From Asticcacaulis sp. AC466 (lineage in GTDB: Bacteria; Pseudomonadota; Alphaproteobacteria; Caulobacterales; Caulobacteraceae): a stretch of 55,230 nucleotides of DNA. The notes beneath the pieces were generated by a model that was not told the DNA's origin, ran no database searches, and saw only the letters and a list, made by a program, of their open reading frames with translations. The position numbers and the translations under genes were made by a program. The stretch is taken from positions 1 through 55,230 of the forward strand of contig NZ_AWGE01000025.1 of the NCBI RefSeq assembly GCF_000495815.1. The letters run 5' to 3'. Position 1 is the stretch's first letter; the number at the start of each line of letters is the position of its first letter. Below are positions 24,570 through 31,703 of the stretch, one piece after another.

Positions 24570-26204
24570 TTACGGCAGAAGGAGGTCTTTGAGGATTTCA
24601 CCCTGATCGCGCGGCAAGTTGGGCCATGTCAGGCGGCCGTCATCGCGTTTGGCCCGGGTGAAAAGACGCGCGTGGCCAAGGCCCGCTGTGATGATGGCCA
24701 TGTCGCTGCCCGGCGCGATGACCGTGCCCCACAGGTCGATCAGGCGTTCGACATCGGCCGGCCGCGACCAGGCCGGCCCGGCAAAGGCCTGTGAGGGCGC
24801 AGGAGTCACAAGGACCAGCACCGAGTCCCGGCGATTGGTGGTTATGCGTTTGTTGAACAGGGAGCCAACCACCGGCGCATCACCCATCAGCGGGGTTTTC
24901 GAGCCCGTGGCGTCACGCACGCTCTCAGAAAGGCCGGAAAGGATCAGGGTGGAGCCGAACTTGACCTCAACCGTGGTCGCCACAGTCTGTCGCCAGGTGT
25001 TCAGCGCCTCGGCGAAATTGCCTGCCGGCTCGCTGGCCAGAAAGGACCGTGTGACCTCGATGCGCAGCTTGGTGCGGTCGCCGCTGATCTCCAACGGCGT
25101 CACTTTGACCTGCGTGCCGATATCGACATTCTCAAGCTGGGCGAAATTGACGCCGCCAACGGCCACCTTGGCCGAACGCCCGACGAAGAAGTCCGATGGC
25201 TCGCCACGATAGGCGGTCAACATGGGCCGCGCCACCACCTGATAATACTGGCCGAACCGGTTGAACAGATTGAGATTATAGGTCAGTTGCGGAATGGAAA
25301 TCGACTCGGTGATGGTGCGTGAGACATTGCCGTCGGTGCTGGTCGATTGTTTCTGATGGCCATATTGCGCCTGAAGCCCATCAAGCAGGTTGAGGCCGAC
25401 CGAGTCCTTTTGCAGGGTCTGCGACAGGATGATGGCGACATCGACCGAAACCTGATCGGGCGCCGCAAAATCGGGCGTGGCCTGTGTTTGCGGCAGCGTC
25501 TCCGTGTCCTGCGTCCGCACCAGCTCGTTGACGCGCAGGAAGACCGCCTTGGCGTCTGTGGGAGACAGGGCGCTGAAACCTTCGTAGCGCGTCCAGGCCG
25601 TCGCTTGCTGGCCCTTGGCAGCATAAGCGAGGGCGCCGATGCGCAAAGCCGCCTGTCGGGTTTCACCGTCAGCAGACAATTCGGCCACGCGATCGGCCGC
25701 CAGGCTGGCCACCTGTGGATCACCGGCCATATAGGCGGATGTGGCGAGCGCCAAAAATGCGCGGCTGTCTTCGGGGCGCATCAGCACGGCCCTGGCGAAA
25801 TAGCCTTGAGCCTGATCATAACGCCCGCGATCATAGGCCGCCCGGCCGGCAAGCGCCGCCGCCCAGAAGGCGTCCTGACCGGACTTGAGCGCCAGATCAT
25901 AGCCGGCCATCGCCATATCCAGCGCTTCGGGTTCACCGTTCGCTGATTGCTGATAGCTGAGCGCCAGCAGGGTCTGCCGATTGGGGTCGAAGGGATTGCG
26001 CGCCGCCAGATCGCCAAAGCGCGCCATGGCGTTTGTGTTGTCACCGTTCATAAATGCAGATGAGGCCAGTCGCATCTTCGCGGCGTCATCCGAAGGGGCT
26101 GAAGCTTCGAAAGCAAGCGGGGCATGACGCGTCGTACCCGCGCAGGCCGACAGTGTCAGGAGGGTAGTGCTGAGAAGCAGAAGACGGGAAAGCGGATGTG
26201 TCAT
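24570..26204 (-). CDS. TPR lipoprotein with a C-terminal secretin domain
   Basis: A 544-residue protein. It begins with a lipoprotein signal (LSAC, cysteine near 21), then about 200 residues of TPR-like helices (RFGDLAARNPFDPNRQTLLALSYQ, GRYDQAQGYFARAVLMRPEDSRAFLALATSAY). The last 300 residues hold a secretin core: VSVDVAIILSQT, AVGGVNFAQLENVDIGTQVKVTPLEISGD, GSTLILSGLSESVRD, KTPLMGDAPVVGSLFNKR and VLVLVTP. Secretins form gated outer-membrane rings for type II, III and IV pilus systems. Here no ATPase, inner-membrane platform or pseudopilin is nearby, and TPRs replace the usual N0/N1 domains. The start overlaps the upstream gene (ATGA). Confidence 0.88.
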   Translation of the reverse strand: MTHPLSRLLLLSTTLLTLSACAGTTRHAPLAFEASAPSDDAAKMRLASSAFMNGDNTNAMARFGDLAARNPFDPNRQTLLALSYQQSANGEPEALDMAMAGYDLALKSGQDAFWAAALAGRAAYDRGRYDQAQGYFARAVLMRPEDSRAFLALATSAYMAGDPQVASLAADRVAELSADGETRQAALRIGALAYAAKGQQATAWTRYEGFSALSPTDAKAVFLRVNELVRTQDTETLPQTQATPDFAAPDQVSVDVAIILSQTLQKDSVGLNLLDGLQAQYGHQKQSTSTDGNVSRTITESISIPQLTYNLNLFNRFGQYYQVVARPMLTAYRGEPSDFFVGRSAKVAVGGVNFAQLENVDIGTQVKVTPLEISGDRTKLRIEVTRSFLASEPAGNFAEALNTWRQTVATTVEVKFGSTLILSGLSESVRDATGSKTPLMGDAPVVGSLFNKRITTNRRDSVLVLVTPAPSQAFAGPAWSRPADVERLIDLWGTVIAPGSDMAIITAGLGHARLFTRAKRDDGRLTWPNLPRDQGEILKDLLLP

Positions 26205-26761
26205 GAGGGTGTTCCGATGGACCAGGCGGCGCGAACGCCGGAAAAATTGGCGGCGTAGATTTGTCCGTGAGGCTGGTACTCAAAGGCCCACGGACGGAAA
26301 AACGGATCGTCACTAAATTGTAGAGAGAGGGCGCTGTCGGCGACGCGAACCACGGCTTCAAGGGGCGTCGCGGCTTCGGCGCGCAGGGCGTTATAAAGAG
26401 CGTAAAATCTCGTCTCGCGGGCACCGTTTACCGGCTGATTGACCCCGCCGGCGGCTGTTATCAGGCGATTGAAATCGACGGGTGCTAGACTTGCCAGGCT
26501 GCTTGAGCGTGCCGGTATTTTGGTGTGATAAAGGCCATTACGATGGGCGTGGACTTCGGTGATCTCTCCCTTCAGCAGCAGCACAAGCGTGCGCGTAGCG
26601 CCCAGATCCGCCACATTAAAGATGGCCGTCTGACGGTTTTGCAAAGCCGATTTTATCACCGTGTACGGCTTGAAGCTTGGGGTGGCAGCCCTACTGCCTG
26701 TGGCGCCTGCGACCCATAGCGCACCGCCAGCCATAAGGCCCCTGCGCGATATCTGTTCCAT
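26201..26761 (-). CDS. Tat-exported protein of unknown function, first gene of the secretin operon
   Basis: A 186-residue protein when read from the ATG at 26761 (ribosome site GGAAGA), giving the twin-arginine signal MEQISRRGLMAGGALWVAG. The mature domain contains KPYTVIKSALQNRQTAIFNVADLGATRTLVLLLKGE and ends with the stretch AANFSGVRAAWSIGTPS. No family is recognised. Its stop overlaps the secretin gene start by four bases, so the two are translationally coupled and probably work together at the cell envelope. Confidence 0.75.
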   Translation of the reverse strand: MEQISRRGLMAGGALWVAGATGSRAATPSFKPYTVIKSALQNRQTAIFNVADLGATRTLVLLLKGEITEVHAHRNGLYHTKIPARSSSLASLAPVDFNRLITAAGGVNQPVNGARETRFYALYNALRAEAATPLEAVVRVADSALSLQFSDDPFFRPWAFEYQPHGQIYAANFSGVRAAWSIGTPS

Positions 26762-26935
26762 GCTTGATCTTCCTGCCCGATCAGCGTTTTCCATCGGTTG
26801 GCGATGGCCTGATCTGAGGCAAGGGTGAGCGATCACGAGCGCTTTGCCCATGTCGCAAATAGTTGCAAGGGGTGGTTTATGAGGGCGCGGACGCGGTGCA
26901 AACTGCGGCGCAGGCGGCGCCGCGTGTCGTCAATT

Positions 26936-28294
26936 CTATTCTATGGACTTCGCCTTGCGCCGGCGGACCAGATCGATGATCTCAGCATCGTCCATCCACA
27001 GGCGTGTAACGCGCGAAGTCATGCCGGCGCCACCCCAGATTTCCTGGCGCGCTTCGGCACGTTTTAACAGGTCAACGACCTGTTTGCGGTCTTGCGCAAC
27101 AGAAGCGAGAAACACCGGCCAGATGTGGGTGCGGCGATCGCCGGCCTCAATCTCGGCCAGCGCCTGCGCCATGAGAACCGTCTGCACATCGGCTGAGCCG
27201 ACTTTAAGCGCGGCCCGCAGTTGCGCGACATGGTCGAGCATGGCCTTGTCGTCGGTAAGGCGCGCGTATTCGGTGAAATCCTGCACGTAGCCAACATAGT
27301 CGCCATCGGCCAGTTTGATGAGGCTTTGGCAATCATAGATGACGGCGAAATCGGGATGCTGCCGCGCGAGTTGATCGAGCGCCGTGCGCGCCTCGCTTTC
27401 GCGTCCGGACGCCCAAAGCGCCCAGGCCAGATCGGTTTGAATGGCGACGGAACCGGGCTCGATCAAACGCGCAGTATTGAGTTCGCGCAAGGCCGCCACT
27501 GACTGGCCGTTGTCAGCCAGAATATTGCCGTACCAGAAGGCCGTCTGGGCATCGCGCGATGACAAGGCCTTGGCCCGACGAAAGGCTTCGCCGGCTTTTG
27601 CCGGGTCGCGGTCCCACCAGTAGAGAATGAAGCCCAAGGCCCGGTGCGCCCCCGCCAGATCGGGATTGCGCTTGAGCGCCGCCTCAGCCGCGGCCTTGGC
27701 CTTGGGGAAAGCGACCTTGTCGGGCATTGTGCCGAACTCACGCGCCAGAATATAGGCATCGGCCAGTGACGACCAGGCCGGGGCAAAGTCGGGTTCTTTT
27801 TGCGTGATGATCTCGAAATTCTGGATGGCGCGTGTCAGGCTTTCGGGCTTGCGCTGCGCCCAGTCATCGCGGGCCTGAAGATAGAGCGTACTCAAGGCAG
27901 GATCACTGGGTAGTTCGGGCGATGTCGCCATGTTCGATCCGCGTGGCCAGGCCAGGGCGGCGATCACGATGAAGGCCAACACCACCAATAAAGCGAGGCT
28001 GCCGAGCCGCCAGTGACGCTGAAAGTTATGCGTGGGTGCGTTGCCGGTGATGGCATCAGGCATATCGTCGTCAAGACCTGTTTGCTGGGAAGCCCATTGC
28101 GCCAGATCTGTGGTCAGGGCAAAAACCGTGGCGGTCTTACCCCCCGGCAACCGACGAACAGGTAGTCCGCGTGTTCGGGCCCAGCGCATGACCGTTGTCC
28201 GGTCACGACCGAAATAGCTGCCGATCGCTTTCCACCCATCCAGTCGCTCTGACGGTATCAAGCTGTAGCCCTCCCATTCAGCTTGAGCGAGCAT
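26936..28294 (-). CDS. Membrane-anchored HTH-TPR transcriptional regulator
   Basis: A 452-residue protein in CadC style: an N-terminal helix-turn-helix (RLDGWKAIGSYFGRDRTTVMRWARTRGLPVRRLPGGK, about 17-50), a cytoplasmic linker, one membrane helix (GSLALLVVLAFIVIAALAW, about 97-115) and periplasmic TPR-like repeats to the end (LAGAHRALGFILYWWDRDPAKAGEAFRRAKAL and similar). It lies 174 bases upstream of the secretin operon on the same strand and is the obvious candidate to control it by sensing the envelope. Its first 24 codons and start region are part of the 73-bp repeat found again at 29597-29669. Confidence 0.85.
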   Translation of the reverse strand: MLAQAEWEGYSLIPSERLDGWKAIGSYFGRDRTTVMRWARTRGLPVRRLPGGKTATVFALTTDLAQWASQQTGLDDDMPDAITGNAPTHNFQRHWRLGSLALLVVLAFIVIAALAWPRGSNMATSPELPSDPALSTLYLQARDDWAQRKPESLTRAIQNFEIITQKEPDFAPAWSSLADAYILAREFGTMPDKVAFPKAKAAAEAALKRNPDLAGAHRALGFILYWWDRDPAKAGEAFRRAKALSSRDAQTAFWYGNILADNGQSVAALRELNTARLIEPGSVAIQTDLAWALWASGRESEARTALDQLARQHPDFAVIYDCQSLIKLADGDYVGYVQDFTEYARLTDDKAMLDHVAQLRAALKVGSADVQTVLMAQALAEIEAGDRRTHIWPVFLASVAQDRKQVVDLLKRAEARQEIWGGAGMTSRVTRLWMDDAEIIDLVRRRKAKSIE

Positions 28295-28297
28295 AGC
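28225..28297. repeat. 73-bp perfect direct repeat, left copy
   Basis: Identical base for base to 29597-29669. This copy covers the ATG and first codons of the HTH-TPR regulator and so is likely the original. Together the two copies bracket 1299 bases carrying a membrane protein and a truncated lipoyl-TIR gene. Confidence 0.97.
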
Positions 28298-28451
28298 TAT
28301 AGCCTATCGCAAATACAAATCCGAAATGCTCTGCGTTCTTTCCACATATGAGAGCCAATCGGCGCTCTTGTCATATTGCAGGGCCACGGAATTTCGTGAT
28401 GATGACATGGCTGGCCGCCACATCGATGGACTGGTTCACGGCCAGCCTCCA

Positions 28452-29054
28452 TTAAGCCGCAGAGGCGCCTCCGCGCCGTTTTCGGCTATGTAGGCTGGTG
28501 AACAGATGAAGTGCAAATAATATGCCTGCCCAAGTAAGCATGCCGATGGCTACCCAATACTGGTTGGAATTCGGCAAGCCCCATGAGCCGACTACAGGCC
28601 AACTTGTAGGCTGCAGCGGTGAGAACTCAAGGGTCAGGCACAATGCCTCTAGCCATAGAAAGCCGAGACTAAGGGGGATCAATGTGCTGAATATGTCTGT
28701 CGTGAGGATATGCCTGAAGTCGGCTTGGTCTCGAGGAATGTAGTAACCCGCGAGGTCGCGGTTCATATCCTCCTTGTAAAGTCGGTTGGCCTCTATATGC
28801 CAATCCAAAATTACCCGGCAGTTGATGACGATTACTAGGGACGCCATGAAACAGAGTAAGATAGCGACCGACGCGATCATTGCGATAATACCACTACTGT
28901 GCTCATTCCCGACACGGTTGACGTAAAGGGCAGCACACGCCGCAATTAGAAATGACTGCGACGTCATTAGGGTATTGATGCGACCTGACAGAAGCACCCA
29001 TTCGTGATCATGACGATCGCGATAGACCTGTAGTCGTTCCCGTAAGTTGTTCAT
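28452..29054 (-). CDS. Four-helix membrane protein of unknown function
   Basis: A 200-residue protein from the ATG at 29054 (ribosome site GGGGGG 5 bases before). Helices lie at about 29-45 (LMTSQSFLIAACAALYV), 55-78 (GIIAMIASVAILLCFMASLVIVIN), 119-144 (DIFSTLIPLSLGFLWLEALCLTLEF) and 166-187. The N-terminus (NNLRERLQVYRDRHDHEWVLLSGRINTLM) is helical and charged, and the loop between helices 2 and 3 holds YKEDMNRDLAGYYIPRDQADFRHI. It lies inside the 73-bp repeats, divergent from the lipoyl-TIR gene (138 bases between starts). Such a pairing could be a membrane effector beside a sensor, but that is inference. Confidence 0.72.
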   Translation of the reverse strand: MNNLRERLQVYRDRHDHEWVLLSGRINTLMTSQSFLIAACAALYVNRVGNEHSSGIIAMIASVAILLCFMASLVIVINCRVILDWHIEANRLYKEDMNRDLAGYYIPRDQADFRHILTTDIFSTLIPLSLGFLWLEALCLTLEFSPLQPTSWPVVGSWGLPNSNQYWVAIGMLTWAGILFALHLFTSLHSRKRRGGASAA

Positions 29055-29192
29055 TTTGCCCCCCATGCCTTCATACGCGTAACACAGTTCCGGCCATTGA
29101 TCTACTTTGGCGTGCGAACTTTGCAAAAGCCCCTTGCATCCCCAAGGTCGTAGCAGCGTATGCAAACTTGGAAATTGTCGGGGAAAATCAAT

Positions 29193-29624
29193 GTGAATGA
29201 TATACTTATGCCCGCGCTTTCTCCCGCAATGGAAAAAGGTGCCCTCTCCGATTGGTATATCAAGGCGGGGGATCTTATCGTCGCCGGCAGGTCATCTGTG
29301 ATGATTGAAACTGAAAAGGCTACAATGGAAGGCGAGTCGATCCATGATGGCGTTGTAGAAGAAATTCTTGTCGCCGAAAGCACTGAGAATACTCCGGTGA
29401 ATACCCCAATCGTAAGAATGAAAGCCGCTGAGATCAGTCAGCTCACCCGGGAGACACTCCGGTCCCAATTTCATCTTAGCTCCCTTGGAATTGACGACTA
29501 TTATCCCGAGGCCACCCATTTTTCCGCTAGCCATCCTTGCCGAAGCAAAGTCTTTGTTGTTCACGGACACGACGAACTGGCGCTTGAAAAGTTAGCTCGC
29601 TTTCCACCCATCCAGTCGCTCTGA
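29193..29624 (+). pseudogene. Lipoyl domain fused to the start of a TIR-like nucleotide-binding domain, 3' truncated
   Basis: Read from a GTG at 29193 (GGGGAAA ribosome site); an ATG at 29160 is the alternative. Residues about 6-78 are a lipoyl domain very like the alphaproteobacterial pyruvate dehydrogenase type: MPALSPAMEKGALSDWYIKAGD, the modifiable lysine K42 in ETEKATMEGES, and VVEEILVAESTENTPVNTPI. A linker follows, then SKVFVVHGHDELALEKLAR (about 118-136), the first strand and loop of the TIR-like predicted nucleotide-binding domain (PF10137 type) found in defence proteins. The frame then runs into the right 73-bp repeat and stops after nine more codons. The rest of the TIR-like domain is missing. 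Confidence 0.75.
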
Positions 29625-29669
29625 CGGTATCAAGCTGTAGCCCTCCCATTCAGCTTGAGCGAGCATAGC
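29597..29669. repeat. 73-bp perfect direct repeat, right copy
   Basis: Exact copy of 28225-28297. Here it is not part of an intact regulator gene: it truncates the lipoyl-TIR gene on its left and abuts the corA downstream region on its right. The partial corA copy near position 97 starts at the DNA just right of this repeat. Confidence 0.97.
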
Positions 29670-29748
29670 GATCCGCTCCTTCAAAAAATGAAACAGGCAT
29701 TTCCATCACCGAAACCTTTTCACTAAACCGGAACTCTCCTCCCCCCAC

Positions 29749-30744
29749 CTACAGCCACTTCTTATGCCGGAAATACACCCACGGCATCACGGCGAAGAGC
29801 AACATGACGGCGATCGCGAAGACATAGCCGTACTTCCAATGCAGTTCCGGCATATTGGCGAAGTTCATGCCGTAAAAACCCACAACCAGAGACGGCGGCA
29901 GGAAGATCAGCGCCACTACCGACAGGATCTTGCCGATCAGATTCTGTTCGACATTGATCATGCCCAGCGCGCTTTCCAACTGGAAATTGATCTTGTCATT
30001 GAGAAAGGCCGATTGGTCCGAGAGGCTACGTGAATCCTTGATCAGCCGTTCGGCATCGCGTCCGATGACGATGTTGTCGGGCTCGTGGTCGTCCTTGAAA
30101 TAGGTCAGCAGCCGCACCAGGCTGTACGTGCTCTCATGGATCTTGGAGTTCAGATCGGCGGTGAAGCCCAGTTCCTTGAGGACCCCGCGCATGGCCAGCG
30201 ACGGGTTGCCGCGCTGGTCTTCAAACGCCTTTTCGCCGAAGATGCGCCGCGACAGCCCGTCCAACCCCCTGATCACCCGGTCGTGGTCGGCGGCGACGCG
30301 GGTGATGATCTCCTCCACCATTCCTTCCATGACGTCGGCGCTGGTGGCGTAGCGCTTCGGATTGAGCAACAAATCTTCCTGAAATTTCAGAAACGGTTTC
30401 GGGTCTATGTCGCGGATCGTAATCAGAAAATCCGGCGTCAGGATAAAGGTCACCGGACTGGTCTTTGGGATACATCCGTCGCTTACGTCATCGAGCACGG
30501 CGGCCATCATGTACGACGTGCCGTCGCGCGTGTACATGCGCCCCAGCGCGTGATTGCGCCACATTTCCTCGCGGCTCGGCAAGGCGATATTCAGCGTCTG
30601 CGGCAGAAGCCGAAGCTCGTCGGCCGTCGGCTGATACAGGTCGATCCACACCGGTTCGTCCGGCACGGTGTGCGTGGGGTCCAACTGGATTTCGGCGATC
30701 TTTGGCGCCCCGGGCGCCCCCGTGAGGTAAAATACGCTGATCAT
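29749..30744 (-). CDS. corA: CorA-type magnesium/cobalt transporter
   Basis: A 331-residue protein from the ATG at 30744 (GGGGAG ribosome site). The N-terminal cytoplasmic domain runs to about 265, with WIDLYQPTADE and a long helix around YSLVRLLTYFKDDHEPDN. Two helices end the protein, with the signature YGMNFANMPE between them at the pore mouth and the C-terminus YFRHKKWL. CorA forms a pentameric Mg2+ channel in the inner membrane, also passing Co2+ and Ni2+. A decayed copy of its last part lies at 173-340. Confidence 0.95.
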   Translation of the reverse strand: MISVFYLTGAPGAPKIAEIQLDPTHTVPDEPVWIDLYQPTADELRLLPQTLNIALPSREEMWRNHALGRMYTRDGTSYMMAAVLDDVSDGCIPKTSPVTFILTPDFLITIRDIDPKPFLKFQEDLLLNPKRYATSADVMEGMVEEIITRVAADHDRVIRGLDGLSRRIFGEKAFEDQRGNPSLAMRGVLKELGFTADLNSKIHESTYSLVRLLTYFKDDHEPDNIVIGRDAERLIKDSRSLSDQSAFLNDKINFQLESALGMINVEQNLIGKILSVVALIFLPPSLVVGFYGMNFANMPELHWKYGYVFAIAVMLLFAVMPWVYFRHKKWL

Positions 30745-30972
30745 CGCTACTCCCCGGACTGGCTTTTCTCCATCATAAGCTGCCGCGATAACCAAAGGTT
30801 TAAACACACGTGTGTTTTGGGTGAGTCTGCGCCCCAAACGCCCCCTAGTCCAAACGGTGGTCCATCATTGGCACCTCAACGGTAGCGACCGGCCGAATGT
30901 AAATTATCGACTTTTCGAGCACGGCGATCCGCCGATCCATTCGGGTTTGGCTCAACGCCCGTTTCTAAGGCC

Positions 30973-31383
30973 TTAGGCGACAGCGAAAGCCGGCGCATCG
31001 TCATCGTTGCGAGATGTGCCACGACGCGCGGCTACCTTGCGTCTCTGACGGGTACGCGGTCGCCGCATGGCGCGCAGAGTGCGGGTGACCATACCGGCAG
31101 CCCGCCGAACAACAGAACGGACACGTCTCAGATTAAGCTGCACCAGCACGACCGTCGCGGCCATCAGGATATCTGCGATCAACGACACATCAAGACCGGC
31201 CGCAAGTGGCCATAATTCAGGTGCAGCCGACATCAGCAAGGTCAAGCCCAGAAGCACAATGGCGACCGGAACCACGCGTCGCCAACCGCCCGTTGTCAGG
31301 TCACGTAACCAGCGGCCCGGAGCGCTGTTGGGAAACACATGCGCGCCGACCACAAGCGCCAGCATAAAAATCAGAATAATCAT
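30973..31383 (-). CDS. Hypothetical inner-membrane protein, 136 residues
   Basis: From the ATG at 31383, with a strong GGAGGG site, the protein has three hydrophobic stretches (MIILIFMLALVVGAHVF, VVPVAIVLLGLTLLMSAA, ISLIADILMAATVVLVQL-like) and a highly basic C-terminal tail (RRAAGMVTRTLRAMRRPRTRQRRKVAARRG) that would face the cytoplasm and could bind nucleic acid or phospholipid. No family recognised. Confidence 0.65.
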   Translation of the reverse strand: MIILIFMLALVVGAHVFPNSAPGRWLRDLTTGGWRRVVPVAIVLLGLTLLMSAAPELWPLAAGLDVSLIADILMAATVVLVQLNLRRVRSVVRRAAGMVTRTLRAMRRPRTRQRRKVAARRGTSRNDDDAPAFAVA

Positions 31384-31703
31384 AGAGCCCTCCGAAAACT
31401 CAAGATAGGCACGTCCCGCCGGCTTCACAACCTGCCGCGATAAGATCCCGTATGTCCTGACAGCGTTAAGCGGCATTTTCCCCTCCGTCTGATGATACCG
31501 CTTTAGAATGAACGAAATTACGCCAATTTACACCCTTAATTGTGCCGCAAAACTCGCGAAAAGGTTGCTTTATCCAAGTCACCCTGCGTATTCTGTGGTG
31601 ACAACATACCCAAAAGCGATGGCGTGATCGGACCAACGCTGTGTGATCGGCGCTTTAGGCGCCCGTCAGTCGTCTAAGCCGATCAAAGACTGAGGGGGCC
31701 ATC
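31384..31703. other. 320-base divergent intergenic region
   Basis: Lies between the divergent membrane-protein gene and the TonB-type receptor gene. It should contain both promoters, but I see no convincing hairpin, operator or promoter pair. Nothing else is recognised. Confidence 0.5.
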
